The notes under the pieces were generated by a model. The model saw only the letters and a list, made by a program, of their open reading frames with translations. It did not search any database and was not told the origin of the DNA. From Thalassotalea fonticola (GTDB taxonomy: Bacteria; Pseudomonadota; Gammaproteobacteria; Enterobacterales; Alteromonadaceae), in NCBI RefSeq assembly GCF_032911225.1, contig NZ_CP136600.1, forward strand, positions 62,001-126,000: a DNA stretch of 64,000 nucleotides, read 5' to 3'. The first letter of the stretch is position 1. Each line of letters starts with the position of its first letter. Below, one piece after another: positions 9,198 to 17,005 of the stretch. Both the position numbers and the translations under genes were made by a program.

Positions 9198-9560
9198 GTG
9201 TCTTTAAAATCGACAAAACCGGTCAACCCTAACTATCAAAGAATATGGCACACAGTGCTTTGCATTCCTTCAGGTAAGGTCGCCAGTTATGGTCAAATAG
9301 CCGATTTAGCCGGTTTACCCGGTAAAGCCAGATTGGTCGGGCGGGCATTAGGTTTTGCACCAAAAGAATTAAACGTTCCTTGGCAACGGGTGATAAATTC
9401 ACAAGGCAAAATTTCATTCCCTTTAGACAGTGAGTATTTTGATAAACAAAAAGGTTTACTGCAATCAGAAGACGTTGTGGTGCTAAATGGCAGGATAAAA
9501 TTAAAAGAGTTTCAATGGCAGCCCGATTTAACTGAGCTGCTGTTTACTCTGCAATACTAA
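9198..9560 (+). CDS. Alkyltransferase-like (ATL) protein, MGMT fold without the active cysteine
   Basis: Protein of 120 aa matching the DNA-binding C-terminal domain of O6-alkylguanine-DNA alkyltransferase: IPSGKVASYGQIADLAG (HTH), LVGRALGF (Asn/Arg finger region), then PWQRVINSQGKIS. In true MGMT the motif is PCHRV; here the cysteine position is Trp62, the mark of ATL proteins, which bind alkylated guanine and hand it to nucleotide excision repair. GTG start at 9198 is supported by AAAAGG six bases upstream. It follows the VCBS gene by 10 bases, probably in the same transcript. Confidence 0.85.
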   Translation: MSLKSTKPVNPNYQRIWHTVLCIPSGKVASYGQIADLAGLPGKARLVGRALGFAPKELNVPWQRVINSQGKISFPLDSEYFDKQKGLLQSEDVVVLNGRIKLKEFQWQPDLTELLFTLQY

Positions 9561-9571
9561 TGCCCTTGTTA

Positions 9572-10168
9572 TTATTGCATAGCACAATAGCCCGGATGTT
9601 GTTCAATCCTGTTTAGCCATAGCTGAATATGCGGATAAGAAGTCAAATCAAAGCCGCCTTCATGAGCAACATGGGTATAGGCATATAATGAAATATCGGC
9701 GATGGAATATTTGTTAGCAACTAAAAATAGATTATCAGCCAAATGGCTTTCCATAATATCTAACGCTTTATAGCCGCCTTCTTGCTTTTGCTTATATTCA
9801 GCTAACCGCTCTGTAGGTAAATTTAAATACTTTTCAATAAAACGAGCTACTGCAATGTAAGGTTCATGGGAATATTGCTCAAAAAATTGCCACTGCAATA
9901 CTCTTGCTCTTTTTAAAGGTTCTGCTGGCAATAATTCCGTATTGTCTGCAAGGTAGTTCAAAATAGCGTTAGACTCGGTTATTACCTCGCCCGACTCCAG
10001 TTCAATAATGGGGATTTTTCCGTTAGGGTTTTTTGCTAAAAAGTCAGCGTTTTGGGTTTCTTTATTTAAAATATTAAGCTCTACCCAAGTATATTTTAAC
10101 CCTAAGTTGGCACACACTAACTGTAGTTTGTAACAATTACCTGATTTACTATCACCATAAATTATCAT
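9572..10168 (-). CDS. Glutathione S-transferase family protein
   Basis: Protein of 198 aa with an N-terminal thioredoxin-like GST domain (MIIYGDSKSGNCYKLQLVCANLGL; the glutathione-binding NPNGKIPIIELESGEVITESNAILNYLA) and a C-terminal all-helical domain with the N-capping segment FLVANKYSIADISLYAYTHVA. Probably cytoplasmic glutathione conjugation or disulfide reduction; substrate not predictable. It converges on the ATL gene with an 11-base gap. Confidence 0.87.
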   Translation of the reverse strand: MIIYGDSKSGNCYKLQLVCANLGLKYTWVELNILNKETQNADFLAKNPNGKIPIIELESGEVITESNAILNYLADNTELLPAEPLKRARVLQWQFFEQYSHEPYIAVARFIEKYLNLPTERLAEYKQKQEGGYKALDIMESHLADNLFLVANKYSIADISLYAYTHVAHEGGFDLTSYPHIQLWLNRIEQHPGYCAMQ

Positions 10169-10232
10169 TACTCATCCCCAATAAATTTAAATTATCCTTA
10201 ATTTACGGTTAAACAAAATAAAAGCCAAGAGT

Positions 10233-10484
10233 TTACTTACAAAAGGCTTTGTTACCTATTATTTTAAAGGCTGGCGTGCCATTAACTAACGTATCTCTCG
10301 CAAATAACGTCTCACAACTAGGGCATACGCAAGGTGTTATTGTGAAATCCTCAACAATTCTTTCTTTAAAGCATTTAAGCAATGCTCCTTTGCCATTTTT
10401 TTTGTATTTAAATAGCTTAGCTCTGCAGTTCTGACAGTATATACACACACTTTTAGTTGGTAACTTTTTATTTGGTTTTGCCAT
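10233..10484 (-). CDS. Small zinc-ribbon-like protein
   Basis: Protein of 83 aa, basic, with cysteine pairs arranged as CIYCQNC near the N-terminus and CVCPSC in the second half, consistent with a zinc ribbon; another Cys lies at LLKCFKE and one in the last residues. No known family recognised. Clear ATG; the gene sits alone between the GST gene and a divergently oriented hydrolase. It could bind RNA or DNA, but nothing in the sequence proves it. Confidence 0.6.
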   Translation of the reverse strand: MAKPNKKLPTKSVCIYCQNCRAKLFKYKKNGKGALLKCFKERIVEDFTITPCVCPSCETLFARDTLVNGTPAFKIIGNKAFCK

Positions 10485-10551
10485 TAAATGAATACAGTTC
10501 TAAGATAGTATTATCTATAATAATCGTTCTTGTAATTAATTGGTATTGGTT

Positions 10552-11346
10552 GTGTCAAACTTAGAGAAACATAATTCTGGTGTGTTTGTTAAAGGCAATT
10601 TAAATGGCGAAGCAGTAGTAATACTGCATAGTTCATTAAGCAGCAGTGGCCAATGGCGTACCCTTGAATTCAAACTCAAAGATGACTGTTTAACTATCAA
10701 TATCGATTTACTCGGTTATGGCAGAGCACCACAAGTAGATAACCCTAACAGCTATAACTTAGATACTGAGTATGTGCGAATTATGAATGCAGTTGAAAAT
10801 GTTATTGGTACTAAACCTTTTCATTTAGTTGGTCATTCGTTTGGCGGAGCCAATGCATTGAAGATAGCAGTGCAAAACCCTAAAAGAATATTAAGTCTGA
10901 GTATGTTTGAACCTGTTGCGTTTCATTTACTCGAAGAGGGGACTCAGGTTCGTCAGCAAGTCGTTGATTTTGCCGCTGTGGTTGCATCATCTTCAGCTGA
11001 ACAGGCCGCAAGACACTTCACTGACACATGGAATCGAAAAGGTTTTTTTGACAAATTACCAAGTAAAATGCAACAGCTTATGATGGCAGACATAGATAAG
11101 GTTAATCTAGACTTTGTTGGTTTAATATCTGAAAAATATACATTAGAGGACTGTCGTAAAATAACCTGTCCAGTTGCGTTAATACATGGCTCACACAGTC
11201 AGGAAATTAGCGGGGAAGTTATAAAACGCTTACTTAATGTTTTCCCCAATGTGATTGAATATGAAATACAGGCAGGGCACATGGCGCCTATTAGTCATGC
11301 TGATGAAGTCGCTGATATTATTATTAGCTCTATAAAGCAGAGATAA
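10552..11346 (+). CDS. Alpha/beta hydrolase
   Basis: About 264 aa. Alpha/beta-hydrolase fold with the oxyanion region VILHSSLSSSGQW, DLLGYGRAP, the nucleophile elbow GHSFGG (Ser96), a late acid in the CPVALIHGSHS region, and the catalytic His in AGHMAPISHADEV. Small-molecule esterase or hydrolase of unknown substrate. GTG 10552 (SNLEKHNSG) is the most natural start; two in-frame TTG codons lie 6 and 12 bases further upstream, and none has a strong ribosome site. Confidence 0.82.
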   Translation: MSNLEKHNSGVFVKGNLNGEAVVILHSSLSSSGQWRTLEFKLKDDCLTINIDLLGYGRAPQVDNPNSYNLDTEYVRIMNAVENVIGTKPFHLVGHSFGGANALKIAVQNPKRILSLSMFEPVAFHLLEEGTQVRQQVVDFAAVVASSSAEQAARHFTDTWNRKGFFDKLPSKMQQLMMADIDKVNLDFVGLISEKYTLEDCRKITCPVALIHGSHSQEISGEVIKRLLNVFPNVIEYEIQAGHMAPISHADEVADIIISSIKQR

Positions 11347-11480
11347 ATTGTTCCCGACAATTTGTTCAGGAAGTTATCAAGCTTTATATACATTCCCTAA
11401 AGGGAACTCATATGTTTTTTATATGAGTTACTCAATGACCAGATCATTATACGGATTGGTATAATATTAATAACAGCTCT

Positions 11481-12863
11481 CTATAAACCTATTCGGACCC
11501 ATTTTTGCCATTGCAAATTTTCTTTTTTATACAAGCGCTTTAAGCTTCTAAATAGCGCTTGAAATTCAACCACATCGACAACTAAAAATAACAGCCAGGC
11601 AATTGGCGCAATTAACAATAAATTTTTATGGAAATGTTTTTTTGAATCAAAAAAGACCTGCAGCATTATTAATGTAGCCATTAATGTTATCAGCATAACT
11701 AATGGCACATAATCATTACAAATAAAGGTGTATGAGAAAAATACAGCAAGCACAACTACTTCAATGAGTAAAATAAACTCTGCATATACGGCGATAGGCA
11801 ATAGCAACCAAGTCAGGTATTTATTGTGCTGTTTGTGCTTACTGAAAAACAAATTTTGAAATTTAATAAATGTTTGAAATCGACCAAATTTCCAACGCAG
11901 TCTTTGTGCACACAAGCTGCGCCAAGTTGATGGCCCTTCGGTATATGTGACAGCGTTGGCGGCATATCTGGTATTATAACCCGCGGCTAATATACGAGTA
12001 GACATTTCAATATCTTCAGTGACAATATCAGTACAAAAATCACCAACTTCTAACAATACATTACGTCGATAAGCCGCTGCTGCACCGCCAATGATAAATA
12101 CTGAATTAAATACTGAGTCGGCGCGTCTTAAGAAAAAACCACAAAGGTACTCAAGTTGTTGAATTACTTCGATTGCTTTTGATTTATTACCTACAATAAC
12201 ATTTCCGGCAACGGCGCCAACTTTATCGCAATTAAACCGTTTAACTGTATTACTGATCGCATTTTTATCCATCAAACAATCACCATCTATGGTCATAATG
12301 ATATCATTGCTTGCTAATTTTAGGGCTTTGTTTAATGCTCGTGCTTTTCCGCCATTATTCAACTGCAGATATTTAATTCGAGTATTGTCATACTCATTTT
12401 CTTTAATCTCGCTAATAAAATTAGTGACCAATTGATGGGTATTATCTGTTGAACCATCATTAACAATAATGACTTCAAGTTTTTTATAACCAGTATTTAG
12501 TACCGATTTTAGTGTTTTAATTATACCTACTTCTTCATTATAGGCTGGAATAATTACTGATACAGATAAGGTAGATTGATTAGTTTTTTGGTTACTTTTA
12601 TGTTGCAGCTTTTCTTTCAACGTATAAAAAGGTAATGCTATTAGTTGAAGAATGTATTTGCTTAAGATCGGTAATAATAAGATACAGATAAATGTTCTGG
12701 CGATAGCTAAGTTTTCATTCTGGCTATTTATGCTTGTTGCCGCTAAATAAAATGCTGCTATAGTAATCGCATAAAAAACGCTCAGTATTAGTACGTTTTG
12801 CTTACTCGGTGGATGCCAATTTTTCATAAACTCTCTGTAAAACTTAACCAGGACTTCAACCAT
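11481..12863 (-). CDS. Membrane glycosyltransferase family 2 (PgaC/cellulose-synthase-like)
   Basis: Protein of 460 aa. Two N-terminal membrane helices are followed by a GT-A domain with SVIIPAYNEE, NDGSTDNT, TIDGDCLMDK (DxD), IVTEDIEMSTRIL (TED) and the processive-synthase motif QRLRWKFGR (QxxRW), then three or four C-terminal membrane helices. This is the layout of processive beta-glycan synthases such as poly-GlcNAc synthase PgaC or hyaluronan synthase: it would polymerise a UDP-sugar at the inner membrane. There is no pgaA, pgaB or pgaD homologue beside it, so the product is uncertain. It is a single gene, terminated before the hydrolase. Confidence 0.82.
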   Translation of the reverse strand: MVEVLVKFYREFMKNWHPPSKQNVLILSVFYAITIAAFYLAATSINSQNENLAIARTFICILLLPILSKYILQLIALPFYTLKEKLQHKSNQKTNQSTLSVSVIIPAYNEEVGIIKTLKSVLNTGYKKLEVIIVNDGSTDNTHQLVTNFISEIKENEYDNTRIKYLQLNNGGKARALNKALKLASNDIIMTIDGDCLMDKNAISNTVKRFNCDKVGAVAGNVIVGNKSKAIEVIQQLEYLCGFFLRRADSVFNSVFIIGGAAAAYRRNVLLEVGDFCTDIVTEDIEMSTRILAAGYNTRYAANAVTYTEGPSTWRSLCAQRLRWKFGRFQTFIKFQNLFFSKHKQHNKYLTWLLLPIAVYAEFILLIEVVVLAVFFSYTFICNDYVPLVMLITLMATLIMLQVFFDSKKHFHKNLLLIAPIAWLLFLVVDVVEFQALFRSLKRLYKKENLQWQKWVRIGL

Positions 12864-13093
12864 GATAAAAATGTTAAAGTATTGTTACTGTGCGCCAGTA
12901 TGCCAGTTATTTACAGCAAGTAAAATATAAAATTGACTGGTAAGAGTACGGACAAGCCATTTAATGGCTACTTTAGATGGGGCTTTATACCGCAAAACTT
13001 ATACATTTCCATGGCAATTCTAAGTTAATTCATCCCTGACTCAACAGAATTCAAACCATCCATGGCAATTCTAAGTTAATTCATCCCTGAATC
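12864..13093. other. Intergenic region carrying a short direct repeat
   Basis: No gene seen. It contains a small palindrome, AGCCATT TA AATGGCT (about 12955-12970), and the two-copy direct repeat listed separately. It may hold the promoter of the glycosyltransferase gene. Confidence 0.4.
13008..13090. repeat. Tandem direct repeat, 32-bp unit with 51-bp period
   Basis: An identical 32-base unit beginning TCCATGGCAATTCTAAG occurs at 13008-13039 and 13059-13090, with 19 bases between the copies. The second copy abuts the ibpA terminator. No open reading frame uses it. It may be a relic of a local duplication or a pair of protein binding sites. Confidence 0.85.
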
Positions 13094-13117
13094 AAAAAAG
13101 CCCAGCGATAGCTGGGC
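13094..13117 (-). terminator. Terminator of ibpA
   Basis: Stem GCCCAGC / GCTGGGC with a four-base loop; read on the minus strand it is followed by six T. It is 68 bases beyond the ibpA stop codon. Confidence 0.8.
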
Positions 13118-13184
13118 AAAAGGTATAGGGAGAAAAAATGCCAACAACTTTTATGTTGGACTTAATTGCGCGAGCAAATCAGAC

Positions 13185-13643
13185 CTAGTTAGAGTTACCT
13201 TCTAGTAAGCTTTTACCATTGATAGCAATTTTACGAGGCTTTAAAGCTTCAGGGATTTCTCGTAATAAGTCTATGTGTAATAAACCATTTTCCATATGGG
13301 CTGATACTACTTTAACGTGGTCGGCTATTTGGAATTTTCTTTCAAAGTTGCGCTCGGCAATACCTTGATAGAGGAATTTTTTGCTGGCATCTTCTTCTTT
13401 CGGAACTTTCGTACCGGTAACAATTAATGCATTGGCTTTCGATTCTATATCGAGTTCGCTTTCAACAAAACCTGCTACTGCCATGGTAATTCGATACTTA
13501 TCTTCGGCGATAGATTCAATGTTGTAAGGAGGATAAGCAGGTTGCTTTTCTGCTTTAGTAGCTTTGTCCATCATTGACGCTAAGTGCTCTGCACCAATAA
13601 GTGAACGGTAAAGTGGGCTGAAATCTTTAGTAATTGTACGCAT
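13185..13643 (-). CDS. ibpA: Small heat shock protein IbpA (Hsp20)
   Basis: About 152 aa. Closely follows E. coli IbpA/IbpB: MRTITKDFSPLYRSLIGAEHL, YPPYNIE, YRITMAVAGFVESELDI, KKFLYQGIAERNFERKFQIAD, and ENGLLHIDLLREIPEALKPRKIAI. The alpha-crystallin domain spans roughly residues 35-130 and the C-terminal I-x-I-like tail is present (RKIAI). It holds unfolding proteins as oligomers for DnaK/ClpB. ATG 13643 is chosen over 13649 because AGGA is correctly spaced only for the second ATG and because IbpA proteins begin at this residue. A possible thermosensor leader is listed separately. Confidence 0.93.
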   Translation of the reverse strand: MRTITKDFSPLYRSLIGAEHLASMMDKATKAEKQPAYPPYNIESIAEDKYRITMAVAGFVESELDIESKANALIVTGTKVPKEEDASKKFLYQGIAERNFERKFQIADHVKVVSAHMENGLLHIDLLREIPEALKPRKIAINGKSLLEGNSN

Positions 13644-13670
13644 AGTCATATCCTATTATTTAGCAATATG
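13644..13670 (-). promoter_or_regulatory. Candidate ROSE-like thermosensor element in the ibpA leader
   Basis: On the minus strand the leader reads TTGCT (13662-13666) shortly before the AGGA ribosome site (13651-13654). In ROSE-type RNA thermometers of ibpA genes a U(U/C)GCU segment pairs imperfectly with the ribosome site at low temperature. The match is short; the fold was not computed. Confidence 0.35.
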
Positions 13671-13911
13671 TTGATTATTAAATCTCTGCGATCTATATAA
13701 AATAGTGATTTAATAAATATAAAGTGCCTTTCATTAAGAACAGGCGGTTATTTTTACCAATTGAAAAATTATCAACTTGGTTGTTGTAGACCCTTTATGG
13801 CGACTACAATAAAGAGATGCGGACAGATGTTTTATTTTCAAGGAATAATAAAAAATAATTTGAAATTAATTTACAATAGTCAATTAACTTACTGAAATTA
13901 AAGAGATTAAA

Positions 13912-14526
13912 ATGTTCGGAAATATTGATAAAGTTATTGAGTTCTGGTTTGGCAATATTAAAGATCAACTTTCACCTGCTAATAAAAGTCAACTTTGGTA
14001 TCAAGCAACATCTGAAGATGATGAAAACATAAGAAGTCAATTTGAACATTTATACGAACAAGCATTTCATGGTCTGTTAGCTAATTGGCTGGAATCGGCA
14101 AAAGGCACAATAGCATTAATCATCTTACTCGACCAAATGCCTAGAAATATGTATAGAGGCACTAAACGAGCATTTTTAAGTGACCATTTAGCCTTAGATT
14201 ATTGCATGAAAGGTTTATCTAAGGGTTATGATAAACAATTACAGCTAGTGCAAAGAGCCTTTTTTTATCACCCATTAGAGCATGCGGAAAATTTAAAGAT
14301 GCAGCAAGTTTGTGTGGTTGAATTTCAACGATTACAGCAAGTGTATCAAGGTGAGTCACAGCAACAATTTATTCGAGGTTCATTAAGTTATGCCAAGCAA
14401 CACCTTGAAATTATTGAACGATTTGGCCGTTTCCCATACCGAAATAAAACATTAGGGCGAGAGTCGACAGCCGAAGAATTAGAGTTTTTAAAAGAAGGGA
14501 TTAATTTTGGCCAAGCAAGTAGTTAG
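13912..14526 (+). CDS. DUF924 family protein
   Basis: Protein of 204 aa with the DUF924 signatures VIEFWFGNIKDQ near the N-terminus, LIILLDQMPRNMYRGTKRAFLSD in the middle and FFYHPLEHAENLKMQ after it; RFGRFPYRNKTLGRESTAEELEFL closes the domain. Helical, TPR-like cytoplasmic protein of unknown biochemical role, widely conserved in proteobacteria. A single gene; ATG with AGAGAT upstream. Confidence 0.87.
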   Translation: MFGNIDKVIEFWFGNIKDQLSPANKSQLWYQATSEDDENIRSQFEHLYEQAFHGLLANWLESAKGTIALIILLDQMPRNMYRGTKRAFLSDHLALDYCMKGLSKGYDKQLQLVQRAFFYHPLEHAENLKMQQVCVVEFQRLQQVYQGESQQQFIRGSLSYAKQHLEIIERFGRFPYRNKTLGRESTAEELEFLKEGINFGQASS

Positions 14527-14573
14527 ACGAATTGATATTAACCTGAACTACTTGCTTAAATTATATTACTCGC

Positions 14574-15173
14574 TTATTTAGTAAGTAAACTATTAGCTTC
14601 TTTAACAGCATTTAAAGCTGTATCGTAATCAGGGTGGGTAGAAATATCGGCAACTAATTCTTTATAAGCAATTTTTCCAGTGTTATCAATAACAAAAATG
14701 GCTCTGCTCAGTAAGCCCATGTCTTTGATAATTAAACCATATTTAGCGCCAAAATCACGCCAAACAGAATCTGATAATACCTTTAAACTTTCTACCCCCT
14801 CAGTAGAACAAAAGCGCTTTTGTGCGAATGGTAAGTCGTTACTTATGGTTAAAATTGCAACGTCTTCAGGTAAGTTTGCTACTTCTTCATTAAAACGTTT
14901 TGTTTGTAATGAACATACGCCAGTATCTAAGCTAGGTACTACGGAAATAAGTATTGTTTTATTGGCAAAGTCGTTCAACGTTACTGGTGAAAATCGATCA
15001 TTGACTACTTTAAAGTTTGGCGCTTGATCGCCAACGTATACTTGTTTACCTAACAAGGTAATTGGTTTGCCTCCAGCCACAACTAAACCGACTGTTTCAC
15101 TCACTGCTGGCTCAGCAGCAATAACTGAACAAGAAAAGGCTGTAGCCATGCATAGGGTCATAAATTTTTTCAT
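14574..15173 (-). CDS. tpx: Periplasmic thiol peroxidase (Tpx-type peroxiredoxin)
   Basis: About 199 aa. A signal peptide (MKKFMTLCMATAFSCSVIAA) precedes a Tpx domain: GKQVYVGDQAPNFKVV, the peroxidatic cysteine in SVVPSLDTGVCSLQTKRFNEE, and the resolving cysteine in FAQKRFCSTEGVESLKVLSD. Tpx normally has no signal peptide and works in the cytoplasm; this one is predicted to be exported and to reduce peroxides in the periplasm. ATG 15173 is the start giving the signal peptide. Same direction as the amidohydrolase upstream (67-base gap), possibly one transcript. Confidence 0.87.
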   Translation of the reverse strand: MKKFMTLCMATAFSCSVIAAEPAVSETVGLVVAGGKPITLLGKQVYVGDQAPNFKVVNDRFSPVTLNDFANKTILISVVPSLDTGVCSLQTKRFNEEVANLPEDVAILTISNDLPFAQKRFCSTEGVESLKVLSDSVWRDFGAKYGLIIKDMGLLSRAIFVIDNTGKIAYKELVADISTHPDYDTALNAVKEANSLLTK

Positions 15174-15240
15174 AGAAATTCTTATATTAAATGGTAAATA
15201 ATTGTCTAAATGGTAACGTTTATTGGCAATAGGGAACAAG

Positions 15241-16908
15241 TTAAAATTTAACTTGTTTACCATTAACCCAAGTATTAAGTACCTTAGTCTTCCAAATGTT
15301 TTTGGCATCTATGCTAAAAATATCTTGATCGATTAAAATAAAGTCAGCTTTTTTATTGACTTCAATTGAGCCTATTACTTTTTCTTGGTGGCCGGAGTAT
15401 GCGGCGTCTATAGTAAATGACTTAAATGCTTCACTTACTGTCATGCCTTCATTTTTATACCAACCATTTTCTGGTTGATTACTCCTGTCTTGACGAGTTA
15501 CCGATGCATGTAATCCATAAAATGGGTTAGGGTATTCAACAGGAAAATCTGAGCCTGCCGCGATTATTGCTTTCGCGTTAATTAATGAGCGCCAGGCATA
15601 AGCGCCTTTGATACGATCACTGCCCAATCTATCTTCTGCCATGTTTTTATCGCTTGTCGCATGAGTAGCTTGCATCGAGGCAATTATTCCTATTTCGGCA
15701 AACCTTGGAATGTCTGATAATTGTAAAACCTGCGCATGCTCCACGCGATGGCGTAAATGCTTGGTTTTGGTCTCGATGATTAATTGTTCATAGTTATCAA
15801 TAACAAGCTTGTTGGCATTATCGCCTATGGCGTGAGTATTTACTTGAAAGCCCGCTTGCATTGATTGTTTCATTAAATTGCTAAGCTCGCTTTCACTGTG
15901 CAGCAGCAAGCCACGATGGTGCGGTAAATCTGAGTAATCATTAATTAACGCTGCACCACGGCTGCCTAAAGCACCGTCAGCTGAAATTTTAACTGAATTT
16001 ATCGTTAACTTTTGGTCTTCACTAGCAAATGGACCTTGGGTGAAGTGCTGCTTAATGTTTTTGTCATTAGCATAAATCATCGCGTTGATGCGAATGATCA
16101 TTTCATCGTTTTTGCTTAATTGTTTAAAAGCTTCTACATTTTTTGAGTCTATACCTGCATCGTGAACACTGGTTAATCCTACTTGTGCTAATGATTTCAT
16201 CGCCAGTTTTAATGCTGCCTGAGTCTGGGCAGGGGTAAGAGCAGGGATCTTGGCGTAAATCAGGCTCATCGCATTGTCGACTAAAACACCTGTTGGGTTA
16301 CCCTTGCTATCTCGAATGATTTGGCCACCGTCGACATCTTTAGTGTCTCTAGTTATTCCCGCTATTTCGAGTGCTTTACTATTTACCCAAACCGCATGAC
16401 CATCAACTCTATTGAGCGCAACTGGCACATCTTTAAAATGAGTATCTAAAGTGGCCGCACTTGGAAAACGGTTAGTGGGCCATTGAACTTGATTCCAGCC
16501 ACGACCTTTTATCCAGCCTTGTTGCGGGTTAAGTTTTACAAACTCTACTACTTGCTGCGCGGCGTCATTTTCAGATGAGGTATTGTAAAGCTCTGCGCTT
16601 TGCAAGCTTATACCGTAGCTAAGCACATGGCCGTGCGCATCAATCAGGCCTGGTAATAAGGTTTTTCCTTTACCATCAATCCGCTCTATTTCTTTAGATA
16701 CAGGGATGGTGTCGTTGCTAAAAAATACCCTATCAATTTTATCATCGCTAAATTGCACCGCCTTAAATTTTTGCAATTGTTGTCCATTGTGGCTGTAGCC
16801 CTGAATATTTTCGATAATTGTAGTGGCTGCAAATATGCTTGGCGAAATCAAGCACGCAACAATGGAAGTGGTGATAGCTGATGTTTTATAAGTATTTTTC
16901 ATTGGCAT
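15241..16908 (-). CDS. Exported metal-dependent amidohydrolase (YtcJ type)
   Basis: Protein of 555 aa with a signal peptide (AITTSIVACLISPSIFAA). Amidohydrolase-superfamily TIM barrel: LLPGLIDAHGHVLSYG (HxH metal site), the Lys/Asp region SADGALGSRGAAL, NTHAIGDNANKLVID, RHRVEHAQVL, and IIAAGSDFPVEYPNPF (late Asp). The C-terminal strand KKADFILIDQDIF rejoins the small beta domain. YtcJ-like enzymes hydrolyse N-substituted or formamide-type small molecules; the substrate here is unknown. The signal peptide places it in the periplasm. Confidence 0.85.
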   Translation of the reverse strand: MPMKNTYKTSAITTSIVACLISPSIFAATTIIENIQGYSHNGQQLQKFKAVQFSDDKIDRVFFSNDTIPVSKEIERIDGKGKTLLPGLIDAHGHVLSYGISLQSAELYNTSSENDAAQQVVEFVKLNPQQGWIKGRGWNQVQWPTNRFPSAATLDTHFKDVPVALNRVDGHAVWVNSKALEIAGITRDTKDVDGGQIIRDSKGNPTGVLVDNAMSLIYAKIPALTPAQTQAALKLAMKSLAQVGLTSVHDAGIDSKNVEAFKQLSKNDEMIIRINAMIYANDKNIKQHFTQGPFASEDQKLTINSVKISADGALGSRGAALINDYSDLPHHRGLLLHSESELSNLMKQSMQAGFQVNTHAIGDNANKLVIDNYEQLIIETKTKHLRHRVEHAQVLQLSDIPRFAEIGIIASMQATHATSDKNMAEDRLGSDRIKGAYAWRSLINAKAIIAAGSDFPVEYPNPFYGLHASVTRQDRSNQPENGWYKNEGMTVSEAFKSFTIDAAYSGHQEKVIGSIEVNKKADFILIDQDIFSIDAKNIWKTKVLNTWVNGKQVKF

Positions 16909-16952
16909 TCTTTTATAATTTCTTATGCAAATATCATATCAGCAATTAGATA

Positions 16953-16976
16953 ATAAAAAAGGGCAATAAAGCCCTT
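16953..16976 (-). terminator. Terminator of the ABC efflux operon
   Basis: Stem AAGGGC / GCCCTT with a six-base loop; on the minus strand it is followed by a T-run. It lies 30 bases beyond the last permease gene. Confidence 0.8.
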
Positions 16977-17005
16977 AATAAAATCAACATTATAAAATAG
17001 ATTAT

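Noticed and set aside
13008..13090. CRISPR array
   Set aside because: Only two repeat units with a single 19-base spacer, no cas genes, and no palindromic repeat structure.
13680..13830. Heat-shock sigma factor promoter upstream of ibpA
   Set aside because: I looked for CTTGAA / CCCCAT-like boxes on the minus strand and found only weak matches (for example CGCCATAAAG) without a matching -35 box.
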